Shown: one piece after another, positions 53,633-61,889 of the stretch
Numbering within the stretch: the stretch's first letter is position 1
Layout: every line of letters begins with the position of its first letter
The notes under the pieces: generated by a model
The model's input: only the letters and a program-made list of their open reading frames with translations
Told to the model about the DNA's origin: nothing
Databases searched by the model: none
Translations under genes and position numbers: made by a program
Assembly: GCF_036812735.1 (NCBI RefSeq)
Contig: NZ_CP117523.1
Location: 1,488,001 to 1,552,000 of the forward strand
DNA: 64,000 nt
Reading direction: 5' to 3'
Source of the DNA: Terrisporobacter glycolicus ATCC 14880 = DSM 1288
Lineage (GTDB): Bacteria > Bacillota > Clostridia > Peptostreptococcales > Peptostreptococcaceae

Positions 53633-53768
53633 TTTAAAAATCCAAATTATATTTACTATGGGACATTTTAATATTACAAGGTACATTGAAAAATATAAAG
53701 ATAATAATTTTATCATAAATTAATATTCTAATACATAAAATGTATAAAAGTTATTTTTAGGAGGCAAT

Positions 53769-54683
53769 ATGATAAACAATCAAAGGTATGCTATTTTATC
53801 ACTTGAACTACATTTATTCTTTGGAAGGATAATGAAGGAACACAGCCTTTTTTTAGAAGCTGGATTTACAGCTAAAGACTCAGAGCTTGCTAAAGAGGCA
53901 GAACATTATAAAAATCAATTTGAAAAATTATTATCATTTGCAGTAAGTGCCAGCAATGGCATAATAAGATCAGATGTTTTAAACTCTGGAGAAATTATAA
54001 CTGATTATACATTGGGAGCAGAAGAAAAAACTCAAGTATTGACAGGTATAGATATAGATCAAAATATAACTATTATGGAATCAAGGTTGCATAGTGGAAA
54101 TAATCCTCAGGTTAGCCCTAATTTAGTAAACTATGTAAATCAACTTAATATGAATGCAAAAAGGCTTCTTAATGGACTTATTAATTTTAAGAAGAGAATA
54201 TTAAATGATGTCTTATCATGTAATTTATTTACAGTCAATTATCCATTACTTATTGAACATATAACTCGTGAAGCAGAGTTATATTTATCATTAGTAAATG
54301 ACCTTGAGAATAGGGTTGATATTGACTCTAAGGATGCTAGAGAGACTGAGTTATTTTGGGATCAAATTATGATGGAACATTCACAATTTATAAGGGGATT
54401 ACTTGATCCTACTGAAGATAGTTTAATTGATACTGCAGATGAATTTGCAGATGTATTTAAGGATTTGATGCAAGAGGCTCAGGCTATGACTGATATGACC
54501 ATAAATAGTGTTACAGACCAAACATTAAATCAAACTGTTCAACTTAAGAATTTTAAACAAGCAGGAACAGAAGGTATTGCCAGCTGTAAAATAAGATCCA
54601 TAATATTACCACTACTTGGAGATCATGTACTAAGAGAAGCTAATCATTATATTAGACTATTAGAAACTTATAAAAAAATGTAA
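53769..54683 (+). CDS. DUF2935 protein (tandem ferritin-like domains)
   Basis: 304 residues, two related helical halves (about 1-150 and 155-300). Each has E..LFFGRIMKEHSLFL or LFWDQIMMEHSQFIRGLL type helices and closing (I)EH..REA segments (LIEHITREAELYLSLVNDLE; LLGDHVLREANHYIRLLE). The repeated Glu and His positions look like di-iron or other metal sites. DUF2935 proteins are common in sporeformers, with unknown function. AGGAGG precedes the ATG. Confidence 0.92.
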   Translation: MINNQRYAILSLELHLFFGRIMKEHSLFLEAGFTAKDSELAKEAEHYKNQFEKLLSFAVSASNGIIRSDVLNSGEIITDYTLGAEEKTQVLTGIDIDQNITIMESRLHSGNNPQVSPNLVNYVNQLNMNAKRLLNGLINFKKRILNDVLSCNLFTVNYPLLIEHITREAELYLSLVNDLENRVDIDSKDARETELFWDQIMMEHSQFIRGLLDPTEDSLIDTADEFADVFKDLMQEAQAMTDMTINSVTDQTLNQTVQLKNFKQAGTEGIASCKIRSIILPLLGDHVLREANHYIRLLETYKKM

Positions 54684-54766
54684 TTTGCAAATATAATATT
54701 AAGGAGCTATCATACTGAAAAACAGTGAGAAGCTCTTTTTTCATGTGAAATAAAATTATATATGTA

Positions 54767-54845
54767 AATGAATGTAGCAATTGTACTAATAAGTCAGAAG
54801 TTATATTAATAGCTAGAATACACTAGTTAATGATATAATGGATTA
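54767..54845 (+). repeat. Decayed copy of the Ser-rich gene leader
   Basis: It matches 47741-47833 along its length: AATGTAGCAA, ATTA, GTTATATTAAT, CTAG..CTAGTTA and ATATAATGGATT in the same order. The palindrome is degraded and the start codon is followed by a stop. It suggests that a second Ser-rich gene once stood here. Confidence 0.55.
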
Positions 54846-54919
54846 ATTTAACATAAAGAATATATCCATATCAAAGATTATGCGTTAATATTATAAAAAA
54901 TTAAAAAAAGGTATAAAAA

Positions 54920-55250
54920 ATGAAGTTATTATTTAAAGATGAAGTTAAAGTAAGCCGATTATTAGTGGCATTTTTATTATTAATTATAGGATTTGCCATA
55001 TTGATGATGAATAATATCCCTGTAAGTTTTTTATTGTTTTATTATCTGAATTAATTGGCTTCTGGTTAGTATTTGGTTTTGACGGAGTAAAGAAAATATT
55101 CTCACTACCTAAAAAAGGAGCAGTAAAAATATATTACTAAGCATTGTAATGTTATTTAAAACCATATTTATGGTTGCAGGTAAAGAAATATTAGTAATAT
55201 TGCCACTTTTATTAATAAATACAAGAGAGTTATTATATGTTTATAAATAA
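54920..55250 (+). pseudogene. CPBP-family (CAAX protease-like) gene remnant
   Basis: ATG opens MKLLFKDEVKVSRLLVAFLL, typical of clostridial CPBP membrane proteins. A frame shift then gives ELIGFWLVFGFDGVKKIFSL and PKKGAVKI; after a large deletion of the catalytic EExxxR region the end FKTIFMVAGKEILVILPLLL and NTRELLYVYK appears, TAA at 55250. It is non-functional. Confidence 0.75.
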
Positions 55251-55342
55251 AAATATATTGATTTACAACCTTTATTTATTGATTATCAATAAATAGAGTG
55301 GTATGATATAATCATATACTACTTAAGAAAAGAGGTGACAAA

Positions 55343-55828
55343 ATGAATACAAGCTATAAAATATTAAATACTTTATTAGTACTGTGTATGATAATTACAG
55401 GTGTAATTCTTTTTTCACTACCATCAATTATAGATGCAGCATTTAAGGGTACTACATTACTACAATTATCAAATCCTAATATAGTAACTGGAGTTACAAT
55501 AGGAACTTATATATGTTCTGTACCTTTTGTAATTGCATTGTTTTTATTAAAAAGATTAGGTAAATCATTGTCATCAGAAAATCAATTGATAAAAAAGGTT
55601 TCTTCTATTTTTAAAGGAATTTCCATTTGTGCTTTTATTGAATTTTGTTTGATAAATATTATTACTTTTATCATAGCATTTTTATATATCCATGATAAAA
55701 ATGCATTTTTTTCTATAATTGCTGAGTCTGGAATAATTTCAATATCATTGTTAGTAGTTGGATTTGTATGCGTACTATTATCTAACTTTTTTAATAAAGT
55801 TATAGAATTAAATAATGCAACAATATAG
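55343..55828 (+). CDS. DUF2975 membrane protein
   Basis: 161 residues, four transmembrane helices (about 8-30, 50-72, 92-117, 130-150) in the DUF2975 arrangement, with KRLGKSLSSENQLIKKVSSI between helices 2 and 3. These proteins are usually followed by a YozG-type HTH regulator; here that gene is missing. AGAGGTG precedes the ATG. Confidence 0.85.
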   Translation: MNTSYKILNTLLVLCMIITGVILFSLPSIIDAAFKGTTLLQLSNPNIVTGVTIGTYICSVPFVIALFLLKRLGKSLSSENQLIKKVSSIFKGISICAFIEFCLINIITFIIAFLYIHDKNAFFSIIAESGIISISLLVVGFVCVLLSNFFNKVIELNNATI

Positions 55829-56006
55829 GGGTTAATACTTTTACTCGAGAATGATTAAAAGCTAGAATTCAAATATTATGTATTTATGAAACAAATTGAT
55901 GAAATAGTAGTTGTTTGTAGCTTATTAAATAAATTTTTAAAATATAACAAACCTTATTGCTTATTTCGTCGTATATATTATAGGTGGAATTAATAAGGAG
56001 GTTTTT

Positions 56007-56282
56007 ATGAGATTTAAGAAATCAATTATACTATATATTTGTGTATTATCAATTATTTTTATATTCATGTTGCCATCATATACAACTGGACCCAAAATAT
56101 TAAAATATAATCAAAAGAGGGGAATACATTTATATTGGACTAATTCAAATTTTAGAAACAAAATTGAAGTTGCAGGTAGGAAGAAAAAATTAGTGCGGTA
56201 TTTTGATGGTAGATTTTATCCTATAAAATTTAACTTTGGATTTATGAAAGTCAAAGGAAGACGTGGATTAATTCATTATTAA
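56007..56282 (+). CDS. Small basic membrane-anchored protein
   Basis: 91 residues. One N-terminal helix (KSIILYICVLSIIFIFML) or uncleaved signal is followed by a strongly basic exterior part (KIEVAGRKKKLVRYFDGRFY). AAGGAGG precedes the ATG. No family recognised. Confidence 0.65.
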   Translation: MRFKKSIILYICVLSIIFIFMLPSYTTGPKILKYNQKRGIHLYWTNSNFRNKIEVAGRKKKLVRYFDGRFYPIKFNFGFMKVKGRRGLIHY

Positions 56283-56320
56283 ATAATAAAATGTATAAAA
56301 AAGTAACTTTATTACATATA

Positions 56321-56365
56321 AAAAGGTAGGTGTGGAAAATAAAAGTCCATATCTACCTTTTTATT
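56321..56365. terminator. Bidirectional terminator
   Basis: A 16-bp stem AAAAGGTAGGTGTGGA / TCCATATCTACCTTTT with two wobble pairs, between convergent genes. Confidence 0.85.
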
Positions 56366-56393
56366 TATAATAAGTAATTGAATTAAAAGAATA

Positions 56394-56918
56394 TTATAAA
56401 TTATAAAATGTTTCAATATATGAAATCATCTGATCTCCTAGATTCAAATAATAATATATATATGTTAAATATTGGGAATGGAAAAGATAAGCTGCTTCAA
56501 CTTCGTTGTTTATAAGTCCGTCAATTAGGGCTAATTGTTGATTTAAACTCATCTTATAAGCATTTAACAAAATACTAATTTGTTGAGAAAATAATAAATC
56601 TGGTGGAGAGTTATTGTATTTTTTTTCGAACATTTTTATTGAATTTTCTATTGATATTAGTTGAGATATATAAAAATTTATTTCTCTTTTTATTTTACTT
56701 GAATTATCTTTTACTGCAACTGGAGTTATGATGATAGTATTTATATTTGCTCTCAATGTTTCTATTTCATTAAGAAATCCCAATAGTTCATCTTTTCCTT
56801 TTAAATTTTTATACATTGGAGGTACTGATAGTTCAGATTGTTCAGCAAAGCTTGTATAATTATTTGTCACAATAAGTGAAATTAATAATAGACTTACGAG
56901 GATGCATTTTTTCTTCAT
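56394..56918 (-). CDS. Exported helical protein of unknown function
   Basis: 174 residues. Signal peptide (MKKKCILVSLLLISLIVTNN...SFA), then a helical mature part with GFLNEIETLRANINTIIITP and QISILLNAYKMSLNQQLALI. Together with the next gene upstream on the same strand, which also encodes a secreted helical protein, it may belong to a secreted pair, although a terminator lies between them. AAGGACA precedes the ATG. Confidence 0.7.
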   Translation of the reverse strand: MKKKCILVSLLLISLIVTNNYTSFAEQSELSVPPMYKNLKGKDELLGFLNEIETLRANINTIIITPVAVKDNSSKIKREINFYISQLISIENSIKMFEKKYNNSPPDLLFSQQISILLNAYKMSLNQQLALIDGLINNEVEAAYLFHSQYLTYIYYYLNLGDQMISYIETFYNL

Positions 56919-57042
56919 TTTGGTGTCCTTTCTAATTTAATAATTTAAGAATAGTTTATACTGATGTACTAAAGTTTATTCAAATGAAAGTCGATACAAG
57001 AAATTAAATCTTTTAATTTGATTAGCACAAAAATAAAAGAGA

Positions 57043-57076
57043 GCTGTATCATATATAAGTGATACAGCGCTTTTTA
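57043..57076. terminator. GTATCAC-family terminator repeat, copy 8
   Basis: Stem GCTGTATCA / TGATACAGC. The outer pairs differ from other copies but remain paired (compensatory). It stands right behind the minus-strand gene 57080-57730. Confidence 0.85.
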
Positions 57077-57079
57077 TAA

Positions 57080-57730
57080 CTATTTAAATTTTTGAGGAAA
57101 TTGCTTTACAATACCTTCAGTAATAATATCTGCAAACGCAATCATATGATCCTCGCCTTTATCATATGCCTTTATATCTGCATTCCAATCCTTATTTAAC
57201 CTAGCAACAACTTGATCTGTAACATATTGTAAATGTTTATGCAACATGTCTTTTAGAACTTTTTCTGAATAATTAGGATTAGCAGAACTTAAAAACTCAG
57301 CTATTTTATCAGCATTTTCATACCAAAGTTTATTGTATTTTTCTAAATCAGTTTTATTTCCAGTTTTAGCAGAATCAGTAACTTTAACTGCAAGTTCTAT
57401 ATGTTTTCTTAACAATGAAGCAAGTTTATTTCCTGCCTCTTCTCCATAATAAGGTTTAATTGAATTTCCAATATCATTTTGATTTTTAAGAAGTCTCTCT
57501 AATACAGGGCCTTTATCTTCCAGTGAAGATAAATCACTAATAATAGTACTTCTAGTCCAGGACACATGATCTATCCAAAGTCTTCTTTGTAACATTTTTA
57601 ATTCGCAGATTGCCTTATTGCAAGATACATCATTAGAAGAGATAGCGTCTAGAGCCTGAGCCTTAAATGGAATGAAAATAAGTGTTATCAAAAATAATGA
57701 TAATAATGAACTTTTAAAAATTTTATTCAT
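57080..57730 (-). CDS. Secreted four-helix-type protein
   Basis: 216 residues from ATG 57730, giving a clean signal peptide (MNKIFKSSLLSLFLITLIFI...AQA). The mature protein is helical, with KMLQRRLWIDHVSWTRSTII, LASLLRKHIELAVKVTD, YENADKIAEFLSSANPNYS and LHKHLQYVTDQVVARLNKDW. His residues near the ends of each helix recall a hemerythrin-like metal bundle; this is inference. Similar Bacillus and Clostridium proteins carry misleading enzyme names. AAAGGAG lies upstream. Confidence 0.75.
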   Translation of the reverse strand: MNKIFKSSLLSLFLITLIFIPFKAQALDAISSNDVSCNKAICELKMLQRRLWIDHVSWTRSTIISDLSSLEDKGPVLERLLKNQNDIGNSIKPYYGEEAGNKLASLLRKHIELAVKVTDSAKTGNKTDLEKYNKLWYENADKIAEFLSSANPNYSEKVLKDMLHKHLQYVTDQVVARLNKDWNADIKAYDKGEDHMIAFADIITEGIVKQFPQKFK

Positions 57731-57910
57731 GCATAGTTTCTCCTTTATTGTTAAATTATAAATTAGTTTTTCCAAAGCTAAATAGAGATATTCTCTTTTA
57801 AAGAAGCTTGATATTATTACTATTACTCCTCACTCAATTTTATTTATATGTAAAAGTAAACATATCAGTATGTTATAATTGTGAAATATATTGGATATAA
57901 GGAGGAAATC

Positions 57911-58729
57911 ATGTTTAAAATTGGGGAATTTTCGAAACTTACTCAAGTGTCTATCAGAATGTTAAGATACTATGATGAAATTGAACTATTAAAACCAGCA
58001 AGTGTGGACTTGTCTACAGGATATAGAATGTATTCTGCAGCTCAGATACCAATTCTTCAGAAAATAATTTTATTAAGAGATACGAAATTTTCAACAGCAA
58101 AAATAAAAGACATAATACTAAAAGATAAAGAAATAAATATAGCAGATGAATTAGAAAAAAAGAAAGAGGAAATTAAGAAAGAAATTGAATTAGAAAAGCA
58201 GATAATTAAAAAAATAGATAATGCAATAAATGAAATAGAGGGCAAAAATTTCAAGATTCATTGCAATATAAACTTTAAGAAAGTAGATAAAATATTCATA
58301 CTATCTATTAGGGATAAAATTCCAACTTATTTTCATGAAGGCCTTTTATGGAATAGATTATGTGATTTTATTAGTAAAGAAAATATTTATATAAAGCAGC
58401 ATATATATAATAATGTTGCTTTATATCATGATATTGAACATAAGGATGAAAATGTAGATGTAGAAGTTGGTATGATAGTAGATAAATTAGGCAAAAACAA
58501 AGACGGATTTATATATAGAGAAGTAAAAGGTGTAGAAAAAATGGCTTATGCAATGGTATACGGACCATATAGCAATTTAGCAAAAGCTTATGAAATGTTA
58601 GCATATTATCTTGAAAGTCATAATGAACAGATGTCAGATAAACCTTCTAGGCAAATATGTCATATAGGAGTGGACCATACTAAGAATCCAGAAAAATACC
58701 TTACTGAGATACAAATTCCATTAAAGTAA
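57911..58729 (+). CDS. MerR-family regulator with GyrI-like ligand domain
   Basis: 272 residues from ATG 57911 (GGAGG 8 nt before; the longer reading adds residues ahead of the ribosome site). MerR winged helix FKIGEFSKLTQVSIRMLRYY, DEIELLKPASVDLSTGYRMY. The dimer coiled coil is at about 78-120 and the GyrI-like drug-binding domain at about 125-270. It is BmrR-like, a multidrug-responsive activator. The trmO-like gene follows. Confidence 0.92.
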   Translation: MFKIGEFSKLTQVSIRMLRYYDEIELLKPASVDLSTGYRMYSAAQIPILQKIILLRDTKFSTAKIKDIILKDKEINIADELEKKKEEIKKEIELEKQIIKKIDNAINEIEGKNFKIHCNINFKKVDKIFILSIRDKIPTYFHEGLLWNRLCDFISKENIYIKQHIYNNVALYHDIEHKDENVDVEVGMIVDKLGKNKDGFIYREVKGVEKMAYAMVYGPYSNLAKAYEMLAYYLESHNEQMSDKPSRQICHIGVDHTKNPEKYLTEIQIPLK

Positions 58730-58737
58730 AATTTGTT

Positions 58738-58772
58738 GACTCTCACATTATGTGAGGGTCTATTATATTTTT
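58738..58772 (+). terminator. Intrinsic terminator
   Basis: Stem GACTCTCACA / TGTGAGGGTC (one G-U pair), 3-nt loop and an AT/T-rich tail. Confidence 0.8.
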
Positions 58773-58801
58773 GTAAGATAATTTTCTAGGAGGTAAACAT
58801 T

Positions 58802-59269
58802 ATGCAATTAAAAGAAATTGGAAAAATAAATGTGGAAGGAAAAGATATGTTTCTTCAAATTAATAATGAGTATGTAAAGGGGCTCCAAGGATTAGAAGAC
58901 TTTTCTCACATTGACGTAATCTGGTGGTTTGATAAGTGTGACAATAATAAAAATAGAGGAGTTACAGAAGTAAATCAACCTTACAAAAAAGCTCCCCAAA
59001 AGTTAGGAGTTTTTTCAACTAGATCACCACAAAGACCAAACCCAATAGCATTATCTATAACTGAAATAACACATATTGACTATGATAAGGGTAGAATTTA
59101 TATTACTTATATTGATGCAATGAATAATAGCAAAATTTTAGATATAAAGCCATATACTCCAAGTATAGATAGGGTAGAAAAACCTAATGTTCCTAATTGG
59201 TGTAGTCATTGGCCACTATCATATGAAGAGTCTGGCTATTTTGATTGGGAAAATGAATTTTTATTTTAA
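58802..59269 (+). CDS. trmO: TrmO/TsaA-family tRNA methyltransferase
   Basis: 155 residues, a single TsaA-like beta-barrel. The family signature GVFSTRSPQRPNPIALSITE, the VIWWFDKCDNN segment and DIKPYTPSIDRVEKPNVPNW are present. TrmO uses SAM to methylate t6A37 of tRNA. The protein is shorter than E. coli TrmO and lacks its C-terminal domain, as usual in Firmicutes. AGGAGG precedes the ATG. Confidence 0.88.
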   Translation: MQLKEIGKINVEGKDMFLQINNEYVKGLQGLEDFSHIDVIWWFDKCDNNKNRGVTEVNQPYKKAPQKLGVFSTRSPQRPNPIALSITEITHIDYDKGRIYITYIDAMNNSKILDIKPYTPSIDRVEKPNVPNWCSHWPLSYEESGYFDWENEFLF

Positions 59270-59303
59270 ATTGATATAATATGTATTTATATTATATCAA
59301 TTT
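59268..59303 (+). terminator. Hairpin after trmO
   Basis: A 14-bp AT-rich perfect stem AAATTGATATAATA / TATTATATCAATTT overlapping the stop codon; weak terminator by itself. Confidence 0.5.
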
Positions 59304-59368
59304 AAAATTATGAAAGTATCTACAGAGACATTGAATTAAATTATCCTTTGCACAGTAAGAGATGAAGG

Positions 59369-59401
59369 ACCGTATCACAAGTAAGTGATGCGGTTTTTTT
59401 G
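59369..59401 (+). terminator. GTATCAC-family terminator repeat, copy 9
   Basis: Stem ACCGTATCAC / GTGATGCGGT (one wobble), 6-nt loop, T7; again in tandem behind another hairpin. Confidence 0.9.
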
Positions 59402-59528
59402 TAAAAAGAATTATAGATTGCTAAAGATAACTTACAAATTCATAAGGTTATGTAAATTTATTGATTAATAATAAGAAGTCAAATACTATATAGTTGATAT
59501 GTTAAGGAAAGTATAGGGGGGGAATAAT

Positions 59529-59732
59529 TTGAAAAATGTGGATGGTATAGAAGAACAATTAGGAGATATATCAAGTTCTATTGATGATATCAGTACTGCT
59601 ATAGATGAATTTAGTCAAGATTATAGTGATAGTGGTTCTTTAGCTGGTATTGGATTAATTATTATAATTGTATTAATCTGTATTAATAATAATATAAAAA
59701 AACTTACACAAGCAATTAGGGATAAAAAGTAA
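59529..59732 (+). CDS. Small membrane protein
   Basis: 67 residues, TTG start with GGGGGG upstream. The acidic N-terminus (GIEEQLGDISSSIDDISTAI) could form a helix. One transmembrane segment follows (LAGIGLIIIIVLICINN) and a basic tail (NIKKLTQAIRDKK). It is the first of four small genes in one unit (59529-60679). Confidence 0.75.
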   Translation: MKNVDGIEEQLGDISSSIDDISTAIDEFSQDYSDSGSLAGIGLIIIIVLICINNNIKKLTQAIRDKK

Positions 59733-59809
59733 GCAATCGTTCTTAAGTGTTACTAAATAAATTTATAGTTGTTGCAGAAAAAAGGAATTTGAATGGAGGT
59801 AAAAATAAT

Positions 59810-60094
59810 ATGGAATATACCATGTTTTTGATTGTACCTATATTAGGTTTATTATTATATGTTGAAAATCAAAATTTGAAGAAAAAAATTAAAGACCAAG
59901 AAGAGTGTATAAACAAATTGTGTGAGCTTACAGGAAATGATAATTTATCTTCTAATTGGGTTTCGTCAGAAGTAAAGAGGCGAATTGTTGATTTAAAGAA
60001 GGATGGAAAAACTGTTGAAGCTATCAAACTACTTAGAAATAAAACAAAAATATCGTTATTAGAGGCAAAAGAGTATATTGATGAACTTGATTAG
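59810..60094 (+). CDS. Membrane-anchored protein with ribosomal L7/L12 C-terminal-like domain
   Basis: 94 residues from ATG 59810 (GGAGG upstream; the longer reading from 59747 has no such site). A transmembrane helix (TMFLIVPILGLLLYV) and short coil (NLKKKIKDQEECINKL) are followed by RRIVDLKKDGKTVEAIKLLR, NKTKISLLEAKEYIDELD. That end is the helix pattern of the ribosomal protein L7/L12 C-terminal domain, seen in several small bacterial membrane proteins of unknown role. Confidence 0.75.
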   Translation: MEYTMFLIVPILGLLLYVENQNLKKKIKDQEECINKLCELTGNDNLSSNWVSSEVKRRIVDLKKDGKTVEAIKLLRNKTKISLLEAKEYIDELD

Positions 60095-60224
60095 TATAAT
60101 GACTATAGCTATAGGATTTTACTTATCAATATTAATAATTTCTATAATATTAGCTATAGCTGCTATTGTTCCAATAGTGGTATGTAAAATTAAGACTAAA
60201 CATATAATAGGTGGGAAAAGTTAG
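60081..60224 (+). CDS. Tiny membrane protein (47 aa)
   Basis: ATG 60081 overlaps the previous gene by 14 bp: MNLISIMTIAIGFYLSILII, SIILAIAAIVPIVV, then a basic end KIKTKHIIGGKS. One long hydrophobic segment. The overlap and the immediately following gene (11 bp later) suggest translational coupling. The ribosome site is weak (inside the preceding codons), which lowers confidence. Confidence 0.5.
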   Translation: MNLISIMTIAIGFYLSILIISIILAIAAIVPIVVCKIKTKHIIGGKS

Positions 60225-60235
60225 GGGATAAATTT

Positions 60236-60679
60236 ATGATTAATAATGAAGATTTTGCTAAAGTAGTTCATCAAAAATGTGACTACTATATTCCAAAATT
60301 TGAAGATATGAAAGAAAGTAAAAGTAAAGAAAGTTGGAATTTTGCTGGTTTTTTCTTTACTTCTAGTTGGTTAGTATATAGGAAGATGTATGTAGAAGGA
60401 TTTATTGCCTTAGGTATAAGAATATTAGTAATGTACATAGATCAATATGAAAGACCAGTGTCATGTATGATTCGTTTAATATGTGGGATTTATGGCAATT
60501 ATTTATATTTAAAACATTGTAAAAAAAAGATAAATGATAATATTAATTTAGATGAAGATTTAAAAAGTGATAAGTTGCGTAGAGCAGGTGGTGTAAGTAT
60601 AGCTGGCCTGATGGTAGTTTTTATAATTATATTTATTGCTACTGGAATATATGTTGAATATAATCCATCACCATTTTAA
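60236..60679 (+). CDS. DUF2628 membrane protein
   Basis: 147 residues. The cytoplasmic N-terminus (1-35) precedes SWNFAGFFFTSSWLVYRKMY, the signature of DUF2628 proteins. About three helices follow, with a final GLMVVFIIIFIATGIYVEY. GGGG precedes the ATG. It is the last gene of the small membrane-protein unit. Confidence 0.85.
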   Translation: MINNEDFAKVVHQKCDYYIPKFEDMKESKSKESWNFAGFFFTSSWLVYRKMYVEGFIALGIRILVMYIDQYERPVSCMIRLICGIYGNYLYLKHCKKKINDNINLDEDLKSDKLRRAGGVSIAGLMVVFIIIFIATGIYVEYNPSPF

Positions 60680-60711
60680 TTAAAAATTTATAATACTGAC
60701 AGCCTAATAAA

Positions 60712-60750
60712 TTCCAATTTACTTGTTAGAGCTATAAATAGAAATTTATA
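60712..60750 (+). repeat. Dispersed element also found at 23404-23440
   Basis: TTCCAATTTACTTGTTAGAG with CTATAAATAG following matches the stretch before the GNAT remnant at about 30 of 37 positions. Here no gene follows; 60840-61000 holds only a short broken frame (MSREYKSNENINETLENNFE, stop). Confidence 0.4.
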
Positions 60751-60790
60751 TAGCAGATTTAATTAACAACTTTACTATATTACGAACTTC

Positions 60791-60818
60791 AAAGTAGGAG
60801 AACATTCTCCTACTTTTT
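60791..60818 (+). terminator. Intrinsic terminator
   Basis: Perfect 11-bp stem AAAGTAGGAGA / TCTCCTACTTT, 4-nt loop and T7. Confidence 0.9.
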
Positions 60819-61005
60819 TAATTTTACAAGGATTATAATATCTCAAAATTTGTGCAAAATTTATGTATAATAGTAATATGAGTAGAGAATACAAAAGTAA
60901 TGAAAATATAAATGAAACATTAGAAAATAACTTTGAATAGTTTAGAAAAACACGTGGAATAGAGTTAGCAAAGAAAGTTGTTAGCTATCAAAAGGAGCAA
61001 AAAAT

Positions 61006-61815
61006 ATGGAATGGAAGATGACAGTAGGGCAGATGAGTAAGCTATTCAATATCACTGCAGAGACCCTTAGACATTATGATAGAATAGGTTTACTTAAACC
61101 AATGATAAATGAAGAAAATGGTTATAGATATTATTCAATTAAAGAAATGGAAATGTTAGATTTAATATTAGATGCAAAATATTTAGAGCTGCCGCTTTCA
61201 AATATTAAAGAGGTTATTGGAAATAAAAGTATAGAAAATTACATAGAACTAATAGAATTGCAAGAAAAAACAATAGATGAGAAAATAGACCACTTGTTAA
61301 AAATAAAAGAACAAGCTAAAGAAAAGAAACAAATATTAAATGAAATGATGAATTTTAAAAATAACTATAACTTTGAACAATTAAATATAGTCCAAGAAGA
61401 AAATACTATAATATATATACCTAATGAAGCTATTATAAATAGAAAAGTTACACAAAAAGATGCTTTGTCAAAGTCAATGTACTTAGAGCAATGGATGATA
61501 TCATACAGAGCAAAAGATTGCAACACATTAATCTATGATGAAGCGAATATGGGAATATATGAAAAAGACGCACATAATTTAATAATACCAGATAGCAAAA
61601 AAATCTTCAAAAAAACCTATAGTGGAAAAGCAATTAAAACTAAATTTGTAGGAACCTTTGAGGAATTAGAAGAGTATATTATTTCTATTTTAAATCACTA
61701 CTATAAAAATGATAAAGAATTGAATTTAAACATAAATGTAAGTTGGATATGGAGTGTTTACAACGAAAAAGGAACTATAAACTTTATGGAAATTACTATT
61801 CCATTGGAAGTATGA
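61006..61815 (+). CDS. MerR-family regulator controlling the MATE pump
   Basis: 269 residues. MerR winged helix MTVGQMSKLFNITAETLRHY, DRIGLLKPMINEENGYRYYS. The coiled coil is at about 75-118 and the effector domain at about 125-268 (GyrI-like topology with KAIKTKFVGTFEELEEYI and NFMEITIPLEV). A typical MerR-controlled promoter lies between its stop and the MATE gene, so it should activate that gene when it binds drug. AAAGGAG precedes the ATG. Confidence 0.92.
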   Translation: MEWKMTVGQMSKLFNITAETLRHYDRIGLLKPMINEENGYRYYSIKEMEMLDLILDAKYLELPLSNIKEVIGNKSIENYIELIELQEKTIDEKIDHLLKIKEQAKEKKQILNEMMNFKNNYNFEQLNIVQEENTIIYIPNEAIINRKVTQKDALSKSMYLEQWMISYRAKDCNTLIYDEANMGIYEKDAHNLIIPDSKKIFKKTYSGKAIKTKFVGTFEELEEYIISILNHYYKNDKELNLNINVSWIWSVYNEKGTINFMEITIPLEV

Positions 61816-61840
61816 TTATGAAAAAAAATAAAATAATCTA

Positions 61841-61871
61841 TTGACATTTGTGTTACACAAAACTTTATACT
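61841..61871 (+). promoter_or_regulatory. MerR-type promoter of the MATE gene (19-bp spacer with dyad)
   Basis: TTGACA (61841-61846), a 19-bp spacer, TATACT (61866-61871). The spacer holds the perfect dyad TTTGTG-TTA-CACAAA. The overlong spacer with a centred palindrome is the hallmark of promoters that MerR proteins activate by DNA twisting. Confidence 0.9.
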
Positions 61872-61889
61872 TATATAGAGGTGATAAGT

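Noticed and set aside
32093-59401. The GTATCAC hairpins as insertion sequences
   Set aside because: Each is only about 33 bp, with no transposase and no visible target duplication; a terminator function explains the T tail. A MITE-like origin stays open.
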